Source of the DNA: Actinomycetota bacterium
GTDB taxonomy: Bacteria; Actinomycetota; Actinomycetes; Nanopelagicales; Nanopelagicaceae
NCBI GenBank assembly: GCA_947372915.1
Contig: CANBVO010000007.1
Location: 1 to 32,207 of the forward strand
Direction: 5' to 3'
DNA length: 32,207 nucleotides
The translations under genes were made by a program, and so were the position numbers. The notes under the pieces are model-generated. The model had not been told where the DNA came from, made no database searches, and saw only the letters and a list, made by a program, of their open reading frames with translations. Shown here one piece after another: positions 16,423-24,926 of this stretch (position 1 is its first letter; each line of letters opens with the position of its first letter).

Positions 16423-17486
16423 TGTCATCAACAATGCGCGCTGCAGTACTGCACGACATTAAAGATTTGAGAGTTGAAGATTTTCCTAAACCATCAACTC
16501 TTGGCCCTAATGATGTTCTTGTTCACGTTAAATACAACGGATTATGTGGCACTGACGCATCGGAGTATGCCAAGAGTTCGTTAATGGTTCCGCTCAAGAA
16601 TCCACATCCCAATAGCAAGCATCAAGGTGCAACAATCCTGGGACATGAATTTATTGGAACAGTTGTCGAAGCAGGCACTAGCGCACAAGAGATGTTGGGC
16701 AAGCGAGTAGCGTGCGGAGCAGGTGTCTCATGTGGTCAATGCGCACTGTGCAAAGAAGGTCGCACCAACTTATGCGATCATTATTACACATTAGGTTTGA
16801 GTATCCACGGTGGATTAGCAGAGTATGCAGTTGCACCAAAGAATATTTGCGTGCCGATTCCAGATGGCGTCTCTGACGAGAGTGCGGCACTTGCACAACC
16901 GCTCGCAGTTGGTATCCACGGCGTGCGTCGCGCTGGCGTCAAGAAGGGGAATCAAGTCGTTCTTCTTGGAGTGGGAGCTATCGGTTCCTTTGCCTGCGTT
17001 GCTCTTCAAAGCTATGGCGTAGAAATAATTGCGCTGGATATTGATCAAAAGCGATTAGATGTTGCAACTCAATTAGGTGCGAGTAAAACCATTTTGATTT
17101 CACCGGATATCACTCCCGCTGAAATTAAGGCTTTCATTCCAGCTGGTGCAGATGTGGTCTTTGAGACTTCTGGCGCGCCAGGAGCGGCTGCACGTGGACT
17201 TGCGTTAACAAAACGTGGTGGAACCCTAATGCTGATGGGTCTGAACAAGACGCCACAGGACTTTCCGTTTGCGGACGCTGTCCTACGCGAAGTTGTTCTT
17301 CAAACTACCGTTGCTCATGTCTGTAAAGACGATATGCCAGAGGCGCTACAACTTCTTGCCTCCGGCAAGGTTGCACAACTTCTTACCGACCGAATCTATT
17401 CCTTAGAGAATGTCAACGAAGCCTTTGAAGTTCTTGCCAGCGGAAAAGCGAATGGAAAGATTCTGGTAACTCCTCAAAATGTCTAG
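16422..17486 (+). CDS. Zinc-type medium-chain alcohol dehydrogenase, butanediol/sorbitol dehydrogenase-like
   Basis: A 354-aa MDR with Cys42 (GLCGTD) and His75/Glu76 (GHEF) at the catalytic zinc. An intact structural-zinc lobe is present: Cys104, 107, 110 and 118 (CGQCALCKEGRTNLC). The position usually filled by Glu in (V/A)EPLAV is Gln159 here (AQPLAV), which may alter the zinc site. Its overall layout resembles the (R,R)-butanediol dehydrogenase/threonine dehydrogenase group. It is translationally coupled on both sides, overlapping the preceding gene by 1 bp and the next by 8 bp. Confidence 0.87.
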   Translation: MSSTMRAAVLHDIKDLRVEDFPKPSTLGPNDVLVHVKYNGLCGTDASEYAKSSLMVPLKNPHPNSKHQGATILGHEFIGTVVEAGTSAQEMLGKRVACGAGVSCGQCALCKEGRTNLCDHYYTLGLSIHGGLAEYAVAPKNICVPIPDGVSDESAALAQPLAVGIHGVRRAGVKKGNQVVLLGVGAIGSFACVALQSYGVEIIALDIDQKRLDVATQLGASKTILISPDITPAEIKAFIPAGADVVFETSGAPGAAARGLALTKRGGTLMLMGLNKTPQDFPFADAVLREVVLQTTVAHVCKDDMPEALQLLASGKVAQLLTDRIYSLENVNEAFEVLASGKANGKILVTPQNV

Positions 17487-18366
17487 CATCAAGAATGTGG
17501 CAATTTTGGGCGTCGGCAAGATGGGCGCAGCAATGGCAAGAGAGTTAGTTACGGCTGGTTATAAAGTCAAGCTTTGGAATAGAAATCAAAGTACCGCTGA
17601 TCAACTTGCGACAGAACTAGCCTCACCATTGCTCTCGGTTTCTCTCACAACGAAAGCAGCGCTTGCTGACTCTGATCTTGCAATCTGTACTTTTACTAAT
17701 GGCGTAGTTACACAATCAGTCTTGCTCGAGGACTCCAGCGTTCTCGATGGCGTAAAAGAAAATTTGATAGTTGTAGATATGGGAACTAGCGGCGTAGAAA
17801 GTGCACATGCATTAGCGGCTGCACTGAGTGCTAAGAAAATTGCATTTATTGATGCACCAGTATCAGGAAGTGTGGCAACCATTGCCGCACATCAATTGCT
17901 TGTTATGGCAAGTGGTAATAAATCTGACATTAATCAGGCCAGCGTTGTGTTTGCTTCTTTTGCAAAGAAGACTGCATTTCTCGGAGCTGCTGGCGCTGGT
18001 CAGGCGATGAAGCTTGCGGTCAATCTGATTGTTCACACCTTGAGCGCTGCAGTAAGTGAGGGCCTGGCCCTTGCCACCGCTAATGGAATTGAAGCGAGCG
18101 CCGCATATGATGTCTTGGAAGAGAGCGTTATTGCCGCTCCCTTCGTGAAGTACAAGCGAGCAGCATTTCTTGACCCGGCCGCCCCAGTGGCGATGCGGAT
18201 CGATACCGTTCTCAAAGATATGGGCCTGATTCTCGATCTCGGTCAGGCTTCCCAGACCCCTCTGACTGCCGCCGCCGGGGTCCGCGAGCTCTACGCCCAC
18301 GCTGCGAGCGCGGGGTTTGACGCTGCGGATATGGCTGCGCTCTTCCGCTACATCCGCGAATCTTGA
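17479..18366 (+). CDS. Beta-hydroxyacid dehydrogenase (3-hydroxyisobutyrate/tartronate-semialdehyde reductase family)
   Basis: A 295-aa NAD(P)-dependent enzyme. The cofactor motif GVGKMG is at 11-16, with NRNQ after beta-2, which suggests NADP. The substrate loop is DAPVSGS (125-131), the catalytic lysine is Lys178 (GQAMKLAVN), and the C-terminal domain is helical. Family members oxidise 3-hydroxyisobutyrate, L-threonate, glycerate or related acids; which one cannot be told. Last gene of the dehydrogenase operon. The final 60 codons are distinctly GC-richer than the rest (116 of 180 bases at 18181-18360 are G or C). Confidence 0.88.
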   Translation: MSSIKNVAILGVGKMGAAMARELVTAGYKVKLWNRNQSTADQLATELASPLLSVSLTTKAALADSDLAICTFTNGVVTQSVLLEDSSVLDGVKENLIVVDMGTSGVESAHALAAALSAKKIAFIDAPVSGSVATIAAHQLLVMASGNKSDINQASVVFASFAKKTAFLGAAGAGQAMKLAVNLIVHTLSAAVSEGLALATANGIEASAAYDVLEESVIAAPFVKYKRAAFLDPAAPVAMRIDTVLKDMGLILDLGQASQTPLTAAAGVRELYAHAASAGFDAADMAALFRYIRES

Positions 18367-18387
18367 TGAAAACGTTATAGAAAGTCC

Positions 18388-18417
18388 TTGTTAACGCCGT
18401 CTGCGGCTATGTACAGT
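18388..18417 (+). promoter_or_regulatory. Candidate promoter for the ABC transporter genes
   Basis: TTGTTA, 18-bp spacer, TACAGT, ending about 30 bp before the permease ATG. It would let the transporter be expressed independently of the upstream dehydrogenase operon. Confidence 0.4.
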
Positions 18418-18446
18418 GGCACTTTACAGAGAAGTGAAAGGTGACC

Positions 18447-19457
18447 ATGAGTACTGCGCCCGTTCGTGAGTTGAAGCGTTCAGCACGCTTGCAGATTTCA
18501 CGCGGAATGAAGACTGTACTTGGTGCCACCATTCTTCTTTATATTGCAAGTGTCTTCATAGCACCGACAAGCGTCAGCAAGGTCGCCCAAATGGGCATGC
18601 TCCCCTTTGCCGCTTGCTTAGCAATTATTGGCCTTGGACAAACCCTTGTCATTCAACAAGGCGGTATCGATCTCTCGGTCGCAGGCGCTGTCTCCTTAAC
18701 AGTTGTAATTGTTACTTGGGGGCCAGATCGACACGATGATCGCTTACTTCCTGCAGTTGCTGCAGCTTTCGGAGCGGCGATAATCACCGGTTTGATTAAC
18801 GGATTTCTTATTACGAAAACGAAACTCAACTCTATTGTTGCCACTCTTGGCGTAAACGCACTTTTGTATGGCGTAATGATGGCTCTCTCCGGAGGTAGTC
18901 CGCGCCGAACAACTGATCGCCTCTCGCATATTACGAACGATAAAATTCTTGGTTTGCCCCACTCTATATATTTTGGAGTTTTCTTCACCATAGTCGTCAC
19001 TATTTTATTAAAGCGCACCGTTATAGGCCGACGATTTGAAGCTGTGGGCGCTAATCCACGTGCGGCGTATGCAACTGGCCTCAAAGTTGTGCGCTACCAA
19101 TTCGGTGCCTATGTCTCTGCACAGATTTTGTATTGTGCTGCCGGCGTAATTCTTGGCGGTGTTATCTCTCAACCGACTGCATATCAAGGTGATGATTACG
19201 TACTCCCTTCTGTAGCAATCGTTGTGCTTGGTGGAACTTCTCTTCTCGGCGGACGCGGTTTTCCTGCAGCATCGGCTCTTGCCGCACTCTTTATTAAGCA
19301 GCTAGATATGTTTGTTCTTTCGCTCGGCGTTCCCTATGGCGTGCGCACGATTGTGATCTCGGTTTCGCTCATGCTCGGAATTGCCCTCTATGCAGTGAAT
19401 TGGAAATCTACAAATTTCTCATTCAAGAAACGGGATAGGCAACTGCAACCTATCTGA
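18447..19457 (+). CDS. CUT2-type sugar ABC transporter permease
   Basis: A 336-aa membrane protein of the RbsC/XylH family with about eight to ten hydrophobic helices. It carries the family motif GGIDLSVAG near residue 72 and a GGTSLLGGRG segment near the C-terminus. The ATG at 18447 has AAAGGTG upstream, better placed than for the GTG at 18441. A periplasm-side sugar-binding protein and an ATPase follow. A second permease of the same family is fused to that ATPase, so the channel may be a heterodimer of the two. Confidence 0.9.
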   Translation: MSTAPVRELKRSARLQISRGMKTVLGATILLYIASVFIAPTSVSKVAQMGMLPFAACLAIIGLGQTLVIQQGGIDLSVAGAVSLTVVIVTWGPDRHDDRLLPAVAAAFGAAIITGLINGFLITKTKLNSIVATLGVNALLYGVMMALSGGSPRRTTDRLSHITNDKILGLPHSIYFGVFFTIVVTILLKRTVIGRRFEAVGANPRAAYATGLKVVRYQFGAYVSAQILYCAAGVILGGVISQPTAYQGDDYVLPSVAIVVLGGTSLLGGRGFPAASALAALFIKQLDMFVLSLGVPYGVRTIVISVSLMLGIALYAVNWKSTNFSFKKRDRQLQPI

Positions 19458-19463
19458 CTTAAG

Positions 19464-19488
19464 TTTCGACCTCGCAAGATCGTCGAAA
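19464..19488 (+). promoter_or_regulatory. Hairpin in the permease-binding protein gap
   Basis: TTTCGAC, 11-nt loop, GTCGAAA, with no T-run. In the transcript this could act as a 5' stabiliser or processing stem for the binding-protein mRNA. Confidence 0.35.
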
Positions 19489-19528
19489 GTGCGTCAATGG
19501 ATGCCGCACATCTAGGAAAGGAAATCAC

Positions 19529-20617
19529 TTGATACGCTTCAAATCTCGAGCCACTGTAGCTGCCAGCGTTTTCGCTATCGTTGCACTTGCAGCCTCTACA
19601 AGCGTTGTTGCTGTTTCATCAGCAAACGCAGCACTCCCTTCATGGTGCGGACCAAAGAAGATCACAATGGGCTTCACCGATGGATTCGGTGGAAACTCTT
19701 GGCGTCTAGTAACAACCGCCGCTGTCCGTGAAGAAGTTAAGCTCTGCCCTAACGTAACAAAGCTTTATTACGCAGATGGACAAGGCAAGACCGACAAGGC
19801 AATTTCAGATATCAAGGGAATGGTTGCAAAGGGCGTCAAGGCTCTCGTTGTATTCCCAGATGCTGGTGAAGCAATGCTTCCTGCACTTCGTTCAGCTTAC
19901 AAAGCTGGCGTTGTTACAGTTCCTTACCGCGTAGCTCCTGGTGGAACTGCTGGCAAGGATTACAACCTATTTGTTGGATCTGACTTCGTTCTCGCTGGAA
20001 AGCTCTGGGGACAATGGATTAAGAAGAACCTTCCAAACGGTGGAAACATCCTTCGTATCTCTGGTCCAGCTGGTAACAGCCAAGGCGCAGATGAGTCAAA
20101 GGGTCTTGAATCAGTTCTCGGTACAACTGGAAAGTACAAGTTTATCGGAGCCGCACCATTTGAGGTCACCGGCTGGGATCCAGGAAAGACTCAAGAAGTT
20201 TTGACTGCTGCAATCGCTAAGTACCCAAAGATTGATGTGATTACATCTGACTTCGGTCCTTCAATGGTTTCAGCTCTCCAAGCTGCCGTTGATTCAGGTT
20301 GGAAAGTACCTGCAATCGCGACATCAGACGGAAACGTCCTTGGTTGCTTCTACCAGGACAACAAGGCAACACAAGCAGACTTCAAGATGATGACAATCTC
20401 AACACAGAACGATCACTCACGCCTTGCAACACAGTGGGCAGTCGCTCTAGCAACAGGTGGAAAGACACCTAAGGACAAGGCATATCCATCAACCTTGTTC
20501 GAAGATTCAGTATCTGGAAAGCCTTCAGTGGTCCAGTGCCGTAAGGATCTTCCTGGTGACGTTTACCTCTCTGCAAAGATGTCAGGTGACGCACAAGCTA
20601 AGTTGAAGACCAACTAA
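19529..20617 (+). CDS. Sugar ABC transporter substrate-binding protein
   Basis: A 362-aa secreted protein. It has a signal peptide (basic start, then a hydrophobic core, ending SSANA with cleavage about residue 34). There is no lipobox, so it is not an obvious lipoprotein. The mature part is a two-lobed periplasmic-binding-protein fold of the ribose/xylose class (KITMGFTDGF...; DFGPSMVSALQ). Three cysteines in the mature part are notable for this class. The start is a TTG at 19529 after AGGAAAGG. Codon use is visibly biased (Lys almost always AAG), as expected for a highly expressed gene. A strong hairpin follows, which would keep its level above that of the ATPase. Confidence 0.9.
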   Translation: MIRFKSRATVAASVFAIVALAASTSVVAVSSANAALPSWCGPKKITMGFTDGFGGNSWRLVTTAAVREEVKLCPNVTKLYYADGQGKTDKAISDIKGMVAKGVKALVVFPDAGEAMLPALRSAYKAGVVTVPYRVAPGGTAGKDYNLFVGSDFVLAGKLWGQWIKKNLPNGGNILRISGPAGNSQGADESKGLESVLGTTGKYKFIGAAPFEVTGWDPGKTQEVLTAAIAKYPKIDVITSDFGPSMVSALQAAVDSGWKVPAIATSDGNVLGCFYQDNKATQADFKMMTISTQNDHSRLATQWAVALATGGKTPKDKAYPSTLFEDSVSGKPSVVQCRKDLPGDVYLSAKMSGDAQAKLKTN

Positions 20618-20650
20618 GCCGAGCAAGAAGTACAGTAAGTTAGGAAAATG

Positions 20651-20690
20651 AATCAGATTGGCTGCGTAAAGTAGCCAATCTGATTTTCTA
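20651..20690 (+). terminator. Perfect hairpin after the binding protein (partial terminator)
   Basis: AATCAGATTGGCT, 9-nt loop, AGCCAATCTGATT: a 13-bp perfect stem followed by TTCTAAT. The T-run is short, so it may act as a leaky terminator or as a 3' mRNA-protecting stem, a common feature between binding-protein and ATPase genes. Confidence 0.75.
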
Positions 20691-20754
20691 ATGCCAAAGC
20701 TTGTATAAGTTGTTAGTAAGCGAAAACAGCCAGTAACAGAAAAAAGGTGCACAA

Positions 20755-23223
20755 GTGTCACGCTCTCCATTGGTCTTGTCGAATATCTCTAAGAGCTTCG
20801 CAGGCGTTGCAGCGCTCCAGGATGTTTCCTTGGAAGTTCGCGCGGGAGAGATTCATGCACTTCTTGGCGAAAATGGCGCCGGAAAATCCACGTTGATGAA
20901 TGTTGCTTCCGGCACCCTTCATCCTGATTCCGGAACAATCGAGATTAACGGTGAGGCCCTCACCTCCCTTACCCCTCATCAAGCCACTGAACTAGGTCTA
21001 GCAATAGTTCATCAACATCCAGCTGTGCTTCCCGATCTCTCTATCGAAGAAAACATTAAAATTTCAGTGCCTGAAAAATTCCTACTTTCAGAGGGCACGC
21101 CTGCGGCCACTATGCGCAAGATGCTTGATGACTTTGGATTTACTGTCAGCATCAAGGATCGTGTAGAAAATCTGACTATTGCACAACAGCACTTGCTCGA
21201 CCTTGCTAAAGCATTTGCAGTTAATCCCAAAGTCCTTATTTTGGATGAACCTACTGCGCCCCTAGGCCAAGAATCTGTCGAGATTCTCTTTGACCGAGTT
21301 AAAAAAATAGCTGCTTCTGGAACGTCGGTTGTTTACATTACTCACCGGTTGGCAGAAGTTCGCGAACTCGCAGACCGTGTGACCGTTCTTCGCGACGGAA
21401 AATGGCGTGGCGTAAAAGAGATAGCTGATATTTCCGATGATGAGATTATGACTCTCATCGTTGGTCGCGAGCTTGAATCAACTTTTCCAGCAAAGCACGG
21501 CGGTAAGAGCAGCGATAAGCAATTCTTTAAAGTAGATAATATTTCCGGGACTGAATTTCAAAACGTATCTTTAACGGCCAACAAGGGTGAAATCGTTGGA
21601 ATTGCGGGAGTTGTGGGTAATGGTCAGAGCCAACTTCTTCGTGCAATTGCCGGACTAGATAAATTCTCGGGAACCATCGAAATTAGTGGCGAGCCTACAA
21701 CGGGCAAAGAACTGCTTAATAAAGCGGCATATATGCCTTCGGATCGCCATGGCGAGGGTTTAATGATGACGCTCTCTGTTCGAGAGAACGCTGCGGTTAA
21801 TGCGCTAAATAAGCTTACAAGTGGTCTATTTGTGAGCCGTAAGAAAGAGACCAATACGGTCCACGCCTCACTTCAATCCATTGATGTTAAAGCCCCTTCC
21901 ATGGATGCCGAAGTTTCTGCGCTATCTGGCGGAAACCAACAGAAAATTGTGATGTCGAGGTCTCTATTATCTGATCCGATATTGATTATCGCGGATGAGC
22001 CAACTCAAGGCGTAGATGTGGGTGCTCGCGCTGAAATCTATAAAATTCTCCGCGAGACTGCCGAAAATGGCATTCCGGTGATTGTTAACTCCTCTGATGC
22101 TAAGGAGCTAGAGGGTCTATGCGACCGTGTTTATGTGATGTCTCGCGGGCACATTGTTACAACTCTAGAAGGCGATGACATCACCGAAACAAAGATGGTC
22201 GCGGCAGCAGTAAGTTCAACTAAATTGAAGACTGCCGAAGAGAATGAACTTTCTGAGAAGAGCCTTCGCCGACGCAGAATTCTTCGTTCCGATTTTCTTC
22301 CTCCATCAGTTTTGATGGGCATGATTGCGCTCTTGGGATTGTTTATTTATTCTAAAAATAATTTATATTTTGGTTCTTATAACATTAACGCGGTTCTTGG
22401 TCTGGGAACTGGCTTAGGTTTTATAGCACTTGGTCAAACAATTGTGTTAATGACGGGTGGAATTGATCTCTCAGTTGGTCCCGCATCGGGTGTTTTATTA
22501 GTAGTCGGTTCCTTCTTTATTAATGACCATAAATCCCTTCCGGTAATACTTCTTGGGTTTTTGCTGGTGTTAATAGTGGCGCTGCTGATTGGCCTTATTA
22601 ATGGCTCACTTATTCGTTTTGCGAAATTCACACCTGTTGCAGGCACATTAACGGTTTATATCGGGCTAATTGGTATTGGATTCTTACTACGACCAGCTCC
22701 CGGCGGATATTTCAATGCAACGTTCACTGATCTCCTGCTGACAAAAATAGGTCCAATTCCCTATACATTTATTATTTTGATTGCAGCGGCAATCCTCTTC
22801 GAACTGCTCGTGCGCCGTACAGATTGGGGCGTACGACTTCGTGCTGCGGGTTCAAATGAAGAGTCAGCTCGTCGTCTAGGCGTAAATATCAATCGAACAA
22901 TTATTGGCGCCTATGTTGCGTCCGCACTCTTTGCAGCCGCTGGTGCAGTTATCATCATGGGGCTTATCGGTCTCGGAGATCCAGCACAAGGCAGTTCATA
23001 TACCTTGCAATCAATTACGGCTGTTGTCCTCGGTGGAACGAGCCTGCTTGGAGGGCGTGGCTCCTTTATTGGCAGCCTGCTTGGTTCAATCCTGATGGTT
23101 CAAGTTCTCAACGCTTGTGTATTTCTAGATCTCTCTCAAAGTTGGCAGTATCTCTTTCAAGGACTGCTTATTGTTTTCGCAGCAATCTCATACACACTCA
23201 CCCGATCCGGAGGAAAGAAATGA
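20755..23223 (+). CDS. Fused sugar ABC transporter: tandem ATPase domains plus membrane permease
   Basis: An 822-aa fusion of an RbsA-like duplicated ATPase (about 5-485) and an RbsC-like permease (about 515-822). ATPase 1: Walker A GENGAGKS (38-45), Walker B LILDEP (161-166), His197, but a degenerate signature LTIAQQ (140-145). ATPase 2: degenerate Walker A GVVGNGQS (285-292), good signature LSGGNQQ (390-396), ADEPTQG. The permease part has GGIDLSVG near 569 and GGTSLLGGRG near the end. A basic linker KSLRRRRILRS joins them, leaving the helices correctly placed for the membrane. The start is a GTG at 20755 after AAGGTG. It overlaps the next gene by 4 bp (ATGA). The fusion is unusual for CUT2 systems. 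Confidence 0.92.
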   Translation: MSRSPLVLSNISKSFAGVAALQDVSLEVRAGEIHALLGENGAGKSTLMNVASGTLHPDSGTIEINGEALTSLTPHQATELGLAIVHQHPAVLPDLSIEENIKISVPEKFLLSEGTPAATMRKMLDDFGFTVSIKDRVENLTIAQQHLLDLAKAFAVNPKVLILDEPTAPLGQESVEILFDRVKKIAASGTSVVYITHRLAEVRELADRVTVLRDGKWRGVKEIADISDDEIMTLIVGRELESTFPAKHGGKSSDKQFFKVDNISGTEFQNVSLTANKGEIVGIAGVVGNGQSQLLRAIAGLDKFSGTIEISGEPTTGKELLNKAAYMPSDRHGEGLMMTLSVRENAAVNALNKLTSGLFVSRKKETNTVHASLQSIDVKAPSMDAEVSALSGGNQQKIVMSRSLLSDPILIIADEPTQGVDVGARAEIYKILRETAENGIPVIVNSSDAKELEGLCDRVYVMSRGHIVTTLEGDDITETKMVAAAVSSTKLKTAEENELSEKSLRRRRILRSDFLPPSVLMGMIALLGLFIYSKNNLYFGSYNINAVLGLGTGLGFIALGQTIVLMTGGIDLSVGPASGVLLVVGSFFINDHKSLPVILLGFLLVLIVALLIGLINGSLIRFAKFTPVAGTLTVYIGLIGIGFLLRPAPGGYFNATFTDLLLTKIGPIPYTFIILIAAAILFELLVRRTDWGVRLRAAGSNEESARRLGVNINRTIIGAYVASALFAAAGAVIIMGLIGLGDPAQGSSYTLQSITAVVLGGTSLLGGRGSFIGSLLGSILMVQVLNACVFLDLSQSWQYLFQGLLIVFAAISYTLTRSGGKK

Positions 23224-24284
23224 AGGCAGCACGTTTTCATGGTCAGAAAGATATTCGTATCGAAGAAGTTGCTGCTCCCGGAGCTCCGCTCGCCGATGAA
23301 GTAGCGGTAGAAGTTCTTTACTGCGGTATTTGCGGAACGGATCTACATGAGTATGTGGTCGGCGCAATCGTTACTCCGACAAAACCGCATCCATTGACTG
23401 GCGTGACCAACCCTCAAATTCTTGGCCATGAATTTTCAGCACGCGTCATCGAAATTGGAAAAGATGTTCGTGATGTCAAAGTAGGAGATCGCGTAGCAAT
23501 CATGCCGGCGATTGTCTGCGGTCGATGCATTCCTTGTCGTACCGGTCGTGGCCATCTCTGTGAACTCTTTGCTTGCACAGGTTTGTCAGCACCTACAGGT
23601 GGTCTGGGTGAGATTGCCATCCTTAAGGAGTACCAAGTTGCCAAGCTTCCTGATTCAATGTCAGACCAAGCTGGAGCACTTGTAGAGCCAGCGGCTGTTG
23701 CTGCTTACGGCGTAGACCGTGTGGGGGTTGCTGGTGGAGATATCATTCTTGTCACCGGTGCTGGCCCAATTGGAGCGCTCTCGGCTCTTTATGCCAATGC
23801 AATCGGAGCAGCGCAGGTAATTATTGCGGAGCCAAACCCACACCGAGCAGCGTTTGCGAAAGCTCTCGATCTTGGCCCAGTTCTCAATCCCATGGATGAT
23901 TCATTTGCAGCAGCGATTGCCGATCTCACTGAAGGTCGCGGCGTAGATATGGCCGTTGAAGCATCAGGTAGCACAGGTGGACTCACTGGCTGCATGAATA
24001 GCGTCCGCCGCAGCGGAAAAATTGTTCAGACGGGTTTGCACACAAAGCCAGCGACCATCGATGCAATGAAGTTATCTGAAAAAGATATTTCATACGTCGG
24101 TTCATGGTGCTACTTGCTGACTGACTGGCCACGCGTTATTCGCCTTGCTGCAACAGGCAAGTACCCGATTGAGAAGATGATCTCTAATGTAATCGGTATT
24201 GATGATGTAGTGACCAAGGGCTTTGATGTTCTTATCGATCCTAAGGGCGATCAGATGAAGGTTCTGGTTAAAGTTAAGAAGTAG
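23220..24284 (+). CDS. Zinc-type medium-chain alcohol dehydrogenase, (R,R)-butanediol dehydrogenase-like
   Basis: A 354-aa MDR with full catalytic zinc set Cys38 (GICGTD), His70/Glu71 (GHEF) and Glu156 (VEPAAV). The structural zinc ligands Cys100, 103, 106 and 114 and the Rossmann GAGPIG are also present. Its closest visible resemblance is to 2,3-butanediol/sorbitol/threonine dehydrogenases. It differs from the MDR at 16.4 kb in keeping the Glu zinc ligand. The ATG at 23220 has GGAGGAAAG immediately upstream and overlaps the transporter stop; the track start at 23115 lies inside the transporter and is rejected. It ends with a strong terminator. Confidence 0.88.
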   Translation: MKAARFHGQKDIRIEEVAAPGAPLADEVAVEVLYCGICGTDLHEYVVGAIVTPTKPHPLTGVTNPQILGHEFSARVIEIGKDVRDVKVGDRVAIMPAIVCGRCIPCRTGRGHLCELFACTGLSAPTGGLGEIAILKEYQVAKLPDSMSDQAGALVEPAAVAAYGVDRVGVAGGDIILVTGAGPIGALSALYANAIGAAQVIIAEPNPHRAAFAKALDLGPVLNPMDDSFAAAIADLTEGRGVDMAVEASGSTGGLTGCMNSVRRSGKIVQTGLHTKPATIDAMKLSEKDISYVGSWCYLLTDWPRVIRLAATGKYPIEKMISNVIGIDDVVTKGFDVLIDPKGDQMKVLVKVKK

Positions 24285-24294
24285 AAAATTCCAT

Positions 24295-24330
24295 GAAAAA
24301 GCCCCCGGATGGTACGGGGGCTTTTTCTTT
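24295..24330. terminator. Bidirectional intrinsic terminator
   Basis: GAAAAAGCCCCCG, 7-nt loop, CGGGGGCTTTTTC: a 13-bp perfect stem with T-runs on both strands. It serves the transporter/dehydrogenase operon on the plus strand and the convergent VOC gene on the minus strand. Confidence 0.95.
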
Positions 24331-24348
24331 GAAGTGGTACGAATCGAT

Positions 24349-24885
24349 TTAGTTGAAGAGTGGCTTAAGTGCACTAAGTGCAGGGCGTACCTTGAGGTAC
24401 TCCTGAGCTGCTGATTCGTGAACCTCTTTGTCGTAGTAATCCCATTGAATGAGTTCGAGCGCAAGACCATCTGGATCACTGAAGTAGCACCAGCGCCAGC
24501 CAGCAAGCGGACCTTCATCAACGACGTTGACGTCGGTGTAGAACTTAACTCCTTTGGATTCAAGTTCTGCCTTAGTGGCTCGAATATCGTCGACGTGGAA
24601 GCAGACGTGAGCCGCTCCAAGGTGATTATTAGGCACTGGCTTTCCATTGGTATCAGCGCGACCTGCATACTCGATAAGTTCAAAGGTGGTCTTATCATCG
24701 ACCCAGAGCGAGACCTGACGAAGCTTGGCGTTTGGAACGTTGACGCCCTTCTCTAGTTCTGGACCTTCAAACCAACCAGTGGGTTCATTTTGAAACTTGA
24801 AGCCCAAAATGTCGTGATAAAAATAGATGGAGCGGTCCAGGTCGCTACACACTAAGCCGACGTGGTGGACGTAGTTCATCTTCAT
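24349..24885 (-). CDS. VOC-superfamily (glyoxalase/epimerase-like) protein
   Basis: A 178-aa two-module VOC protein. Candidate metal ligands are His8 (HHVGLV), Glu69/72 (TFELIEY), His93/97 (HVCFHVDD) and Glu144 (LALELIQ). The pattern resembles methylmalonyl-CoA-epimerase/glyoxalase-like members more than ring-cleaving dioxygenases, but the substrate is not known. AGGGGA stands 8 bp before the ATG at 24885. It is divergent from the XRE-cupin regulator with a shared promoter, so it is probably the regulator's direct target. Its sequence differs clearly from the VOC protein at 12.2 kb. Confidence 0.87.
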   Translation of the reverse strand: MKMNYVHHVGLVCSDLDRSIYFYHDILGFKFQNEPTGWFEGPELEKGVNVPNAKLRQVSLWVDDKTTFELIEYAGRADTNGKPVPNNHLGAAHVCFHVDDIRATKAELESKGVKFYTDVNVVDEGPLAGWRWCYFSDPDGLALELIQWDYYDKEVHESAAQEYLKVRPALSALKPLFN

Positions 24886-24926
24886 ATATAAATCCCCTGT
24901 TCAGTATTGGCAAACAACTGGCGACG

